A stretch of 64,000 bases of DNA from Stropharia rugosoannulata (lineage: Eukaryota > Basidiomycota > Agaricomycetes > Agaricales > Strophariaceae): the NCBI GenBank assembly GCA_028532985.1, contig JANCIK010000009.1, forward strand, positions 620,001-684,000. The letters run 5' to 3'. Of the stretch, positions 33,990-45,649 are shown in pieces. The position numbers and the translations under genes were made by a program. The notes under the pieces are model-generated. The model did not search any database. It worked only from the letters and a program-made list of their open reading frames with translations, and was not told the origin of the DNA. Position 1 is the first letter of the stretch, and each line of letters begins with the position of its first letter.

Positions 33990-36495
33990 GGTGGGCTGAG
34001 TGTCTTCGGAGATTATGTCCACTTTAAAAATGTATCTCTCATTTTAAGCCTTCTGTTAGTGTGATATAAATCTGTGTCCAGATTGTCCATGAGCGACCAC
34101 CGATAATGGGGGGACATTGGGCGCTGGTATCGACTCGTGTTTCTCCCGATGTCATTCGGAAGCGATTTACTCTTCTTTAGTTGCGGAATTATGGAGGAAG
34201 TGGGAGGTGTTCGGAAGAAAATTTTGCTCCAATTAGAACATTACACACATGGTAATTACAAGCACAGGTATGTGGTACAATTGCTATATGCAAAAGCGTC
34301 GACTTGACGTTATATATAACTGTTTGAAGTTGATCCTGCAACAGCAGCCAAACGGCAGCGGCAATCAAGTGGCATCCGGCTTCTCGGCTTTATGCTTGGT
34401 TTTTACTTTGACTTATTTGATATAGTCTTGGGAAAATTACACGTTGACTACAGCCCACATGGCACTGACGCTTGTCACTTGCTCGTCACTGACTGAACGC
34501 AATACGCAAGCAACATTTCTCTACTGTCAAGAATGTCCTCCGCCTCGCAACCTCTTATGAAGCTCCCATTCCCTTCACTTGCGAGCACTATGACCAGAAA
34601 CGTTTGAGCACTATACCCAAACCATACCCAGGGCGTTCTTCCAGCGGTTGTTGACGATACAAGACTCGATTGGTATTCCCATCACTGCGCTGTTCTGGGA
34701 GTATATAAATCCTCCACAGACCCTGTTGAATGTCAAGTACATATTGTTGTACATGCTGTTCACCTCATGACCGGAGACCGGCTCAACTTTCTCTGCAACA
34801 CCTTGTTCTGTATGCAGCGGCACTATCTGTATACGAGACGCCCATTCTCTCTGTCTATACCGGGATTGCAGATTCGTTTTTCTGTAGGGTGCTATATGCT
34901 ACCGCATAATTCATGCGAGATCTTGTCGACAACGCAGGCCTGTTTCTCCCTGTATATCAGACCATGACTCTATTTGGCGTCTGTCAGCCGTCCTCTCTAC
35001 ATCACGCAGAAATTGCTCATAATGATTGGAAGTGCTTACACTTGCTATCTGGGCGACAACTTGCACAGCAAAAACCACTCAAATGTATGGTTCTTCCCTC
35101 AAACTTGTTCATATTCTCCCATCATATGACGCCTGTGGAGAATTCAATCCTGGCCGGAGGTTTTCTCCGGTGGGAGGTGCTGGGGTATAAAAGGAGTACT
35201 CTCTGTTATATCAGTCTTCTTGTCTCGAATCTTTTGTCTCGAAAATGCCTATGCCTTATGTCGGGCGGCCTATACGGTACCATGATACAAAGGTGAAAGT
35301 GAATTTCATGAGTATGAGGGCTTTCTGCTCATCTTACACTAGATCCGGTCTGTAGTGGACAATAAGCCTAGCCCTACACTACGTGAAGTCCGGCAGACAC
35401 TAGGAAACTCCTGTCGACGTGCTTTTGCCGCGTGCTCACGATTCATCACTGCGCAGTCGAAAAGTAGATCATCGAAGAAGTAACGAAAGGACGTTGTGTG
35501 CATGGGAAGCTGTCCTAACTGTCCATACACCGGTACGTCTGCTCTAGAAAATCTTACATTGATTGTTTGTACACTGGATTTTGCTGACGCCATTATCACA
35601 CAGTAATGTATTATATTGTTTTCGAATGAGTCAAAAATGCGATAATCAATTAATGGTATCATACTGCTAACCCACAACTCGTTGTCTTTTCTCGTGTTTG
35701 GTTATTGTCAAAGGGTGGCCTTTACCTCGATAATAGAAGTCCGGCCATGCACCAGCACCTGAAGCTGCAACCTTTTCTGCTAACACGTTGTCTGTAGGCC
35801 CTCATTCCTGCTTCGTGCGCCCACCTCGCCTACCCCCGCGCCTCGTGGGTCTTGAAGCTTGCCGCATATGTATTCTAATTGTAGGCGCAACTGTTTCACG
35901 CGGCTTCAAGATAGGCCACGACTCCGGCGCGTACTCCTCTCTTCCAAAATATATCAACTGACATGTCAAAAAGGTTTAAGGAATGCATACCCCGCATACA
36001 GGCCGTTTGTCATCTTCGGGTCGACAGATCCCAACTTCACGCAGAGTGCTATTTCTTTTTCGTTCATTTTCCGAGTTAGAAAGAAAGGTGATATCAGTAA
36101 GAGATACGGAGGACCAAACCTTGTTCCGTTACAGCTTTATACCCAAGTTGCGGGCTCAGCCACTCTGAGCCACCCACGAGTGCCGGCATCACTATCGACT
36201 TCAACCCTACATTGTTGGACATAGCATCGTGACTGCAAAATATGTGGCTTTATTGCTTCCGGCAAACCATTACATGAAGGGCTTATGAAAGATAATATGC
36301 CTCTCTATTTCTTCACGTGCGTGTAGCAAGCCACTATTCAAATATTGAAGCGCTAAAAACCTGTGGATAATGATCAGTCTAACATGATTCAAGCCACAAC
36401 GCAAGAGATCGATGTATCACTCCAAACACAATCGAATGGGGTTTTGAAGAATAATAATTCCATGGTATACGGTGGGTATGGTTACAATGTATAAA
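33990..36495. other. Intergenic, no gene seen
   Basis: About 2.5 kb. The best open frame (minus, 35593-35339, MASAKSSVQTINVRFSRAD) has no domain or splice partner. No RNA gene or repeat recognised. Confidence 0.4.
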
Positions 36496-37334
36496 CTACG
36501 ACTCATTACACATTCTCGACACCCGACGAAAGTCAGATGTCTTGTCCTGCCGCCTCTCGCTAGGTCCCCAGTGGCTTGGGTTCCTAAGTGCGTCTAAAAA
36601 CAGGGCCTCATCATCTTCATCTACCATCGGGATCCGCTCGACTGACTCCCCTACAGAAACCGAGATCATCGCCCACACTCCTTGAGAAAGATCGGACCCG
36701 CCGATGCTGTAATCGCATAATACGTCAGAAAGCTCCCCATTGCTAGGCCAGTCTTCATCTTCGAATATATCCCAGTTGACCACCCCCAAGAATTCGGCTT
36801 CCATCTCCGCGAGCTCGCCGCCTGTATGCGCCCAGCCCGCAACGCGCGCCCAAAATGTCATGTATGACTGCTTCTCATGCTCCGCCCGCGCGGCAGCCAT
36901 GTACGCCGCCATGAAGAGCTCTGCTACTTCCGCGGTGGTATGCGGATCCTTGTCCCCAAGCACAGCGAGAACGTGGCGGTAGCGCTGAAGAAGGGCGAGC
37001 GCAATGCCTACGACCGAGATGTTGCAAGCCGCCTCCCGAATGGTGTGCTCGATGTGCCAATTCAGAGATTGGCTGGTGGTGAGGGAATAGTCGTTAGTCA
37101 GGTGTGTGTCGTTCAAGATGGTGAAGTTAGAAATGATGTGCTGCTCGCAAGCTTCCACCAGGGACGCCATGTTCACGCTTCCTCTCATGAACCCATAATC
37201 GACAGTAACATTGTCGTACTGATTGATAGAGTGTGAGAACTAGACCGAATTCGAATGAAGTGGTAAGTGAAGTTCCTTACCAGTTCGCGAGCCAGCTCGC
37301 GACCTAAAAGAACACAGAACTGGTATGGTGTCAT
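36496..37334 (-). CDS. Cyclin-like (Pho80/PCL-type) protein, about 258 aa
   Basis: Exon 1 is 37334-37281 (MTPYQFCVLLGRELAREL). The intron starts GTAAGG at 37280. Acceptors at 37240 or 37219 are both in phase, adding or dropping seven residues. Exon 2 ends at 36496. The cyclin-box order is visible: HIEHTIREAACNISVVGIAL, ALLQRYRHVL, FMAAYMAAARAEHEKQSY, FWARVAGW, ELAEMEAEFLGVVNWDI. These match the fungal PCL/Pho80 pattern (AL.YL.R, FLAA...AxK, W...sG, N.mE.efL..ldW). The C-terminal acidic tail is unrecognised. Expected partner: a Pho85-like cyclin-dependent kinase. Confidence 0.7.
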
Positions 37335-39139
37335 GTCGGGAAAATAAAGCAATGTTGACTATGAGTTGGAGGATATTCGAGGTCGGAGATGGTGGTCAAA
37401 TGAACGGATGGATGGGACTACTTGTAAGTTTCTGTTCTGTTCTATGTTAAATACACAACTCATTGACTCCTTTATTTCTCAGACTCTCAAATCGTATTTG
37501 GTTGCAGACCGTCTATGTCTGGGACACCATTCGTAGCCCGAAGCACTTATTCTCGATAAAATATGCGTACATTAGCCGGCGTGTCATTGATGTGTCGCGG
37601 CAGAGAGCGCATATTTGGTTTTTCATTGACATCGCCTTGTTCCTCGCGGGTCTGTTGCACACTACCACCACATTGTGGAGGACCATCTTCAGAGACTGCC
37701 CACGATCCGCACTCACGAATTATATGTGTCTTCCGAGACAATAGGAGAGAAGGAAATCAGATCTCCTGCGAGGCCGTCTCAGAATCTGTCTCTGTCCGGA
37801 TGCAGTTTCATTGACCGTTCCCCTAAACTCTTCATCGGATCGTGGCGCAACCTCAGTCGAGAGAGAGCTTCCGTCCTAGATCAAGACCACTTAGTAAAGC
37901 GCTCTTCATAGACTTAGAAAGCCCCTATCTGGGACCTAGTGCGATGAGACGCCTTTATTTTTTGGGCCTTTAAAAGGTAAATCCAGCTTTTGATGGGTTT
38001 GTTTTGTGCATGTTGCCCAAGAGCATCTCAATGTAAGTTTGGGCGGTGATAACACCTTCAATACGGGGTTATTGTACAATCCCGTCGCCTGAAAGTAACA
38101 GTCAGCAATAAGCGGAAGCGTTTCAGAAGTATCCCCATAAACATTGCTGCCAGTTGATAGCCATGCCTCCAAATAAACAGTTATGAGTATGCGTAGTTGT
38201 TTTTGTCAAGCAGATAGCTGCGATTGCGTTCGGCTTCGGCCAAGTTGAAATTAGTAAGACCGAGGTTCAGAACGTTCATGGTCTGATAAAACACTTAGAA
38301 GTTCGTTAAGTTTAGAAAACAGGATTAGTAAAATCATATGGCAAGATGACTATAGTACAGCATAGGGACGCAGTACAGCAGCGGTATGCTAGACTTGGTA
38401 AAGACCAGAAAAATCCAAGGAAAGTCAACTTGAGTTAAGTTAAAGTCAACGTTTGGTTAAAATCAATCTCCGGCAAATGACTGCCGAGACCTGCACATCA
38501 TTGCCAGAATGCCGGATTCTTAATGGTCGGTCACCTCAAGTCGCCTAACTTACAAGTGTATATCCGAGGAATCTGTCGGAATTCCCAAGGCAATTCTCCG
38601 CGAGCTGTACTCACATTAGTCGTCTAAATCAAGTGTACATGAAACAGCTCCCGTTTGTACCGGGAAAGTTTAGAACTTAGAACACACTGTTGTTGGAAAT
38701 GGCTCTAATTGACGACTATCCCTGACTGGAGACTACTACTTCCAGCAGCTATAACTGAACTGTCGGCAAACAAGAATTACAGCTCAATATCCGTGGTACT
38801 TGGCGCTAAAGTGAGGCTAATCAAAATTATTGTCACTGACCGGTGTGGTCATGAAATCTCTGTGATTTTTTTTTGTGACTATCATACAATACAACCGTTT
38901 TTAGAATACAGGTACTATGTATATCTACTGTGGATATTGTTGTAATCAAGTTCATGCCTAAGATGCTTGATGAGCAGAGCGCACATTGGTCTACCAACCA
39001 ATGGTGTGCAGTAAATTATAGTATTCTGTAGCATATAGCATTTTATTACGAAGAAGTGAATGGGGCTGGTTTGTACTGACTTGGGTTTCAAGTGAGGGCA
39101 TCCAATAGCATGTAATAAATTTGGTGTTTTTTCAAAACA
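37335..39139. other. Intergenic with a possible decayed gene and the 5' flank of a duplicated block
   Basis: Minus 38281-37978 carries broken frames such as MNVLNLGLTNFNLAEAERNR and GVITAQTYIEMLLGNMHK separated by stops, which look like remnants of an unidentified gene. From about 38520 onward the sequence is homologous to the flanks of the His-rich genes at 57-61 kb (for example CCTCAAGTCGCC...AAGTGTATATCCGAGG, repeated inverted near 59283-59330). Confidence 0.5.
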
Positions 39140-39182
39140 TATAAAAGGCAGAGGACATTTCTACAAACGACAGCTGGTCTCA
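39140..39182 (+). promoter_or_regulatory. TATA box and conserved 16-nt element of His-rich gene H1
   Basis: TATAAAAGG at 39140, then ACGACAGCTGGTCTCA at 39167-39182. The identical 16-mer precedes all four family members (39167, 56108, 58226 on minus, 60065). It is about 50-85 nt upstream of each ATG, just after the TATA-like box, so probably in the transcript leader. Confidence 0.65.
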
Positions 39183-39243
39183 ACATTTCAACGTATCCTT
39201 CACAACGCTACAACTTTCCGAAACAACCAAATCGCAGAGCGAA

Positions 39244-40004
39244 ATGTATTTCTCTACTATTCACGTTGCAGCCATTGCACTCCTCATCGCCAGTGCTGCT
39301 GCCTTCCCTGCTCCTCGTATTAACTCGCAAGAATCACTTGCTACGTTAACATCTGTGAGACGCATTTTTGGCTAATAGTTTCTTGTTGGCTTATTATACA
39401 TTAGAGCAAAACAAGCACGCTTCCTGATATTCCCACAGTGTACGTGGATATCAACGCACCTATGGACACAGGACACCGTTCTACAAATCAGGAGAGCAAA
39501 ATTTTGGAAGATAGCAAGGATCTCTCGGAGCTTGTACGGCGCACTCCACCAGGGCAGCTAATTGCACATCACAACAGTCAAGCCAAATGGCATGGTCTCG
39601 CCGCCACCGCAGACACTAACCACGCAAAAGCACTTTCCAGACAGATTCCGACAGCTCCAGCTCATCAAAGAGGGGCGCTTGAGCAAGAGTACAACGAGCG
39701 CATGCGTAGTTCACAGGACCACAGACATCAGGCGCAGGGGCACGCCGCTGCGGTGCAGCATATCCAGGGGCTTGTAGATGCTGCACATCGGGAGACAACC
39801 AATGCTCGAAGTGCCCATGCTGCCGCAGCTCAACATAGAAGCCTGTACGACACAGCCCTCAGGAATGGTCGCATGGGAGATTTGGCGCATCATGAACATA
39901 ATGAGCGCGCAGCCTTGACCGCAGCGGAAAATCATGATCGAAATGCGGCCACTTACCACCACCAAGCTGCTAATTACCACAACCCTCACTTGCGCAATAT
40001 GTAG
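39244..40004 (+). CDS. His/Ala-rich secreted protein H1, 236 aa
   Basis: Exon 1 is 39244-39354: signal peptide MYFSTIHVAAIALLIASAAA then FPAPRINSQESLATLTS. Intron 39355-39404 (GTGAGA...CATTAG), phase 0, lies at the signal/mature boundary. Exon 2 is 600 nt. Mature part: LIAHHNSQAKWHGLAATAD, RQIPTAPAHQRGALEQEYNE, QGHAAAVQHIQGL, HRSLYDTALRNG, LAHHEHNERAALTAAENHDR, ATYHHQAANYHN. Predicted mostly helical, with His recurring every 3-8 residues and almost no Cys. It is a dispersed copy of H2/H3 (57-61 kb), and homology extends into both flanks. His richness suggests possible metal or acid-dependent binding; no known domain recognised. Confidence 0.8.
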
Positions 40005-41295
40005 CAGTAGAAGCAGTATATATGTAGAACGGAAATTTGATTTTGTTGCTGTGAAAACTTTAGGTCTCTGCTTTTTTTCCGGTCATGTACATAACTACCA
40101 GTGCGTACTGCACAGGCACCCGTAGTAATCGACACGTGGTAACAGGAGCCGTTGTATACACTTATAAAAATCGCACCACCGTATTTCATGAGTCAGAAAA
40201 ATTGTAGGTACCAATGCCTTCGGAATTCTACAAGTGATCCTCATGTAATATTTTCCTTCACTTTTCAAACAGTATACTGCTCTAGAGTAATCTGCACTAC
40301 TTCTGACAGTGACTTTAAGTGTTTGCCTCGGTATACAGTAAGATCTCTAGACCAGACCAAGACAGCTTCCTATTAGCTCGCCAAATTGAATGATGACACG
40401 CCATGTTACTTTGCCTTGACGTGCGGCATCCTTTCTTCCTTTCTTCAGCAAGCATATGTTTATCACTGTCAACTTCTGCAGCTTCTGGAGAGACCAGGCC
40501 TATATCAAGGTTAGAATGATCGCAACTCATTGAGTGTTTTTTCCCGTGGAGCGGCTAAGCAAGAGTCAAGTTACGGTGCTTCAATTTGTTCTTCCCACGC
40601 TTTGCGGCATTCCCACGCTTTGTTTTCTGCTCAACTTGCACGTCTCGGGAGGTATCGGACATGGATGGCTCGCGATCAAGCTTGATTACAGTTCAAAACG
40701 CAGAAGAAAGTATCTTAGGTACGATGCAATAGTGATCAAGAACGAATAATAGAACGTACTGTGTATAGATAATTAGTGGGTCCTCAAATTTCTTAAAAGC
40801 CGGTTTCGAAAAGATATTGGAGGAACCGTACTACTACCTGCTCATCAGCCATTTCTCTCACTGCTCAGCCAAGTAATAAAAGGCGATTACATTATACCTG
40901 CCCGAGATACAAGCAGAAACAAATATATTAGTGCTCCAGTGTCCGGCTACCTAAATTAGGAAAGCGCTGTTGTCAACCGCCCGGCCAGCGCTGTTGCATA
41001 CGGCGGAAAGAACAAGGTTCCCGGAGCCCATGTTCTGCCTAGCAGCCGAGTCGGAGAGTGAATAATAATTAATAAAGCTTCGATGTGCAACATGATGGAG
41101 TAGAAATAAATCTCCGCCCGAGTCAGAAATTTTCGACTTCCTAGAATGGCCATTTGTGGGTTGCACAATACCTCCGAATCTGATTATGACAAATCGGTTG
41201 ACACCGCCCCTCGCTGAAAAGCGCGTCTTCGCAGGGTTTTCGTCCTTCCTTTCTTCCCTCATCATCCCAAAAGGACGCTTTCCCGCCCTCAAATC
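40005..41295. other. 3' flank of duplicated block and intergenic
   Basis: 40077-40210 matches, on the opposite strand, 57185-57305 beside H2 (GCACCACCGTATTTCATGAG against GCACCACCGTATCTCATGAG), marking the edge of the duplicated block. The rest shows no gene. Confidence 0.5.
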
Positions 41296-43702
41296 ATGTT
41301 CTCCTCAATTATGAGGAGCTTGCCTAGCGTGCTTAAGCTCGCAGATGTTCCACTCTCGCCTGCATATCATCCCATTTTCAACCTGTTCTCCACCACGGTA
41401 ATCGTCACAACACTCTTCTGGCCTGCCAATATATACCGCAGTATTATTGCAAACCCGGCCCTCGACAACGTTCTCGAACTCTCGTACCAGGCAATCGAAC
41501 CCACACAAACATGGACATCCAGCGTGTCTTTCCCAAAGGTCTCCACCCCGACTGCCTGGGCTCCGCCTACGCACTCCCCTGGTTATATCAATACTATCAT
41601 CACCCTATACACTTTGGCAACCGCTATCGGCGCGGCGATAGCTGCAGGTCGAGGAACTCCAAACAGGCGCGGACGCGCACACGACAAAGGAAATGGGCAG
41701 GACAATTCTCGGGACCAATTATCTCAAGGTAGTGACACTGACGACTTGAGTAAGCTTTTATACAGTACTTTTGGACTACATGTTCACCGTATAGCCTCAG
41801 ATAATCAGCCATCCGGTTCAGGAAGTGGGTCTGGAGGTGATCCCAGTGATCCACCCCCTGCAGAAAGTAACAGTGCGTCCAACATCGATTTTCTTACAGC
41901 TACTTACTCATTTTTATTAGACGTAACTAATTATCAACGCCCGGCACTCGGAATAGTGGCTTCTCCAGAAGGACCGCCGCCTCCGCCGCCTCCTGGTTCT
42001 GGCTTGGAACAGGATCAACACGAACGAAAAGGACTCGAAGAGGATGACGGCCTTCTCATCCCAGCGCTCATCACGCTTATACTGGAGATATTCAAGCGGT
42101 TGTCAGTCAAGCTCAGCTCTTTACGCACCAGCCTGAGAGCAACGGCATCCTCAAAGCACGCTTCCAATCATATCACGGTGACTCGGAAAGATCAATCGCA
42201 CTCGTTGGTCGCCTACTCCACACCCACCACCAAAAAACAAGATTACACTGTTTGTGGCGAAGAAGAATATGCCTTGATGCGCACATTGGTTGGCCTCCCT
42301 GTCTCCGAGCCGCACTGCGCAATTGTTCCAGCAACGAAAGCAAGACCCAGTCTCCACTCAAACTCACTTTGCCCGCCGGTATACGAATTTCTCGGGGCCT
42401 GCCCAGCATATCCAAAAGATAATAACCGGAGCGAACTCAATACAAGTGTCGCTGATAGTGGTACAGCTGCAGAGCAGCTCGGCATGAATTATGTGTACCC
42501 TGAGGACCACATATCCGCAACATGTATCATAGCAATTACGGTAGCATCTGTGTTAGCGTACTCGTACGCTCTGGCTCTAAGAGCCGGCTGGAGGGCGGAA
42601 AACGTTTGGCTATGGTGGCAACTTTTACGCTCACCTGATCATACACTTGAACACACGATATCTCTTGTCAGTAATTTTTACGCATCTAAATGTCAGTATC
42701 TCTAACAATTCCTGACATAGCTTCCCACTTTGCTTCTTGGTACCTTCGACATTGTATTTGGGCCCGTCAATCGACCACCACAACCCTCGCCTGAACGCCC
42801 TCCTCATACTAGGAGCACTGACAGTGACGTAGAAGAACAGCATTCTTTGGAGCTACAAACACGCGCGGGAAACTCTGAGTACGACGGACCAGAAGAAGGA
42901 TATGTCTCACACAACGCAGATCTTCTCCCCCATACACCGAGAGCAGAACCGCCTACTGACAGTCATGTCAAGAACTGGACACTCTACTTCCAGTTAGTAT
43001 TGACAAAGACGCAGAAGAACAGGATTTTTTGGCGCTGCAAACACGCGCGGGCAACTCTGATTCAGAGTACGATGGACCAAGTAACGAAGGCTCTATCCCA
43101 CACGACGCAGACCATCTCCACACACCGAGAGCAGAACCTCCTACTGAGCCGGCAAGTCAAGAACTGGGCACTCTGCTTTCAGTTGAGACGCTTCTTGATA
43201 GAGCTACCGCATCACCGCGAAGGACCGACGTCGATGCTACTCCAGAGCTGCGACATAGCGGTCTTATGTCGTCTATATGGGCCAAACCCAAGTCAGAAAA
43301 GGTTAGAGAAACGCAACAAGACACGAGCGTAACACTGGGCGAAGGAACGAATAGGGTAAGTCCTGTCGTTGACTATTTACTTCATCTTCTGAGGCTTTCA
43401 TGCAGGCTAAGCAGGAATCTATTCCATCAACAGGCCCGAGTGAAACGGTGGCGTCAGCCGCAGCAACGTCATCTTTAGACACAAATCTAGAAACAGAAGG
43501 GTGGAGCGAAGCTCGGCCCAAGCGAAGAAGTCTACGAGGAAAAAGGGGGTTGAAAAAAAGTAGTGCCCAAAGGAGGCTTGAAGAGCAATATACGGAGAAG
43601 CAAGCGACAGAACAGGCACGACAGCGTGAGGCAAACTATCAGGATTGGAGGCGTTCTCAACGCACTCACCGGAACCATCCTCAACATAAACAGGACAAGT
43701 AG
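41296..43702 (+). CDS. Uncharacterised multi-pass membrane protein with a frameshifted tandem duplication
   Basis: ATG at 41296. Exon 1 to 42666; intron 42667-42720 (GTCAGT...ACATAG); exon 2 to 43355; intron 43356-43405 (GTAAGT...TGCAG); exon 3 to 43702. Membrane candidates: FNLFSTTVIVTTLFW, TIITLYTLATAIGAAIAAG, LIPALITLILEIF, IIAITVASVLAYSYALAL. A Gly/Ser and poly-Pro linker (GPPPPPPPGSG) lies between. The C-terminal tail is basic and coiled (QRRLEEQYTEKQATEQARQR). Inside exon 2 a 180-nt unit is duplicated. Unit 1 is about 1 nt short (near 42958-42970), so its frame does not join unit 2 without a shift. Either a damaged gene or an assembly error. No function recognised. Confidence 0.55.
42814..43185 (+). 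repeat. Tandem duplication within a coding exon
   Basis: Unit 1 about 42814-42995, unit 2 about 42996-43185. Shared peptide blocks: LQTRAGNS.EYDGP, TPRAEPPT. In DNA, CTACAAACACGCGCGGGAAA matches CTGCAAACACGCGCGGGCAA. Unit 1 carries ACTGACAGTCATGTCAAG where unit 2 has ACTGAGCCGGCAAGTCAAG, one base longer, which moves the frame. Confidence 0.7.
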
Positions 43703-44172
43703 AAACAGAGACCGCGCTCTGAGAGACGCATAATACCTGCAGATATTTGGTTATCGATGGGTTGTTGACTGCTGACGAGCTGGTCGACATCCTTTCTCGT
43801 TGGGTGTGGACATTCATATCCACGCCGCACTATACTTCATTCAACAAAGCTGGGTCGCTGACGAGCGGCTTGGTCTTTGGTTTAGGAAATACAGTGCTCG
43901 ACAGCACAGGGAAAGTCGAGAGACGTTCACTATGTATCGGAAAAGAAACCTAGCAGCTTCGAACTTTCATCCCCCGCGTCTCATCGGTCAGCGTCTTTAA
44001 TTTCTTGCATCCCTGACGTCTCAGTAAATCCCTCGATCTACCCTTTCAACCTCTCCAATGCTATCTCCCATGGATTTCCTCTATCCTACCCTGTTTAGCG
44101 ACCACTGTCGCAGAATTGTCTGTCGTCTGCGGCGGCTTCAATGCCTGTGACCACTGCATTCCTAGTTTGCAG
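43703..44172. other. Intergenic, target flank of the foldback element
   Basis: Contains broken frames (HIHAALYFIQQSWVADERL at about 43815-43871) that may be an unrecognised remnant. It ends with TTGCAG, the left target-site duplicate of the element that follows. Confidence 0.4.
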
Positions 44173-45343
44173 TATGGCGGTCCATGTGTACTTTTATTCC
44201 GCGCAATTTTATGAACCATATATTGCCCCGCGGAATTTCTAAGTGCCCCGCGGAATTTCTAAATGCCCCGCAGAAATTTGAAGTGCCCCGCAGAAGTTGA
44301 AATTCCGCGCGCGCAGAAATGCGGTGTCTGAAATCTGCGCGGGGTGAGTTTTTTGAGTCAAATACACGTTTTTTGTCCAAAAGCATGCATAGAAATGCCC
44401 GCGCGGAATTTTTACACTGCGCGCAGAAATTTCATGCAAAGTGTCTGTTGCGCGCGCAGAAATTGAGAAATTGACTTATACTCACATTTTGGACGTGCCG
44501 ACGTGCCGGAGCTGGGTTTTGATGATGTAAGTGATGCTGTCGGCATCACGGAGCCTGGCATTTCGGACTTTGAAATACCGTGGAAACTTCAAAGCAAGGG
44601 TAAGGTAAATATTAATGGCGCCCGTCTACTTGCCATTGAAAATCTTGTAATCATTCTGGTTACTTTAAAGATGTACCGATCCTTTAATGTGTGAATTATC
44701 TACCTAAGTCAGGTATAACATCGGGTTGATTGATTGTTTTTGTGTTATATTCCAATGCAATAATTCACCTAAGGATGTCAATCTTTAGTCTTACTAAACC
44801 AAGGTAAAAACCACATTTTGCAGAGAACGTACATATTAATTTATTAATCATATACATTAGCTCGCTTTAAGCTATAAGGAGGGGATGACGATTGTATAGT
44901 AGGCTCTTCACTCGCTGCCAGGAGGCCAATTTCCCACGATGTTTCAGAGTCCGATGTGTGAGATCCGTTATGCCGACCGCATCACTTACATCATCAAATT
45001 GTGGCCACGGCACATCGGCACGTCCAAAATGTGAGTATAAGTCAATTTCTCAATTTCTGCGCGCGCAACAGACACTTTGCATGAAATTTCTGCGCGCAGT
45101 GTAAAAATTCCGCGCGGGCATTTCTATGCATGCTTTTGGACAAAAAACGTGTATTTGACTCAAAAAACTCACCCCGCGCAGATTTCAGACACCGCATTTC
45201 TGCGCGCGCGGAATTTCAACTTCTGCGGGGCACTTCAAATTTCTGCGGGGCATTTAGAAATTCCGCGGGGCACTTAGAAATTCCGCGGGGCAATATATGG
45301 TTCATAAAATTGCGCGGAATAAAAGTACACATGGACCGCCATA
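44173..45343. mobile_element. Foldback (long terminal inverted repeat) non-autonomous DNA transposon, 1171 bp
   Basis: Ends TATGGCGGTCC...GGACCGCCATA, flanked on both sides by TTGCAG (44167-44172 and 45344-45349), a 6-bp target-site duplication. The inverted arms are about 400 nt (44173 to about 44575, and about 44935 to 45343). The outer roughly 330 nt are almost identical; the inner part has diverged (GGCATCACGG against GGCATAACGG). Each arm holds four tandem copies of a 20-nt unit beginning GCCCCGCGGAATTTCTAA. The open frames in the two arms translate to the same peptide because they are inverted copies, and are not genes. No transposase; a partner element elsewhere must move it. The central 360 nt is AT-rich and unrecognised. 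Confidence 0.85.
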
Positions 45344-45649
45344 TTGCAGTCTGGCTATACTCTTTTATCTATGCGCTCAACTGTATATCTCGTTCTATTG
45401 CTTTGTCGTCTAGTTTTGCGAATGCTCTCGTACTGTAGTGTTGCTTATCTCGGCCTCGTACTATCACCTATCTGCGATTGTACTTACTACGCATGTTGTC
45501 TGGCGCTTTGTAATTTTACGATATTACCCTAGTAGCTCAAACGTGGCTGGGTAGCGTCAAATGTAAGAGTTACCTGACAATATCAGTCAGACCTTGACCA
45601 ATAGGTTAACTGTTTAATCCGTTTTACATCGTTCCTCATGCTCATAGAC

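Noticed and set aside
35339..35677. 112-residue minus-strand frame
   Set aside because: No domain, signal peptide or splice partner; length is compatible with chance.
37463..37744. Possible membrane-protein fragment (FFIDIALFLAGLLHTTTTLW)
   Set aside because: One hydrophobic run only; flanking frames close and no family recognised.
43747..44000. Frames with HIHAALYFIQQSWVADERLG
   Set aside because: Helical-looking but split over two frames without splice sites; left as a possible remnant.
44239..45277. Two open frames with identical 66-residue products
   Set aside because: They are the two inverted arms of the foldback element read outward; Cys/Arg-rich low-quality peptide, no domain.
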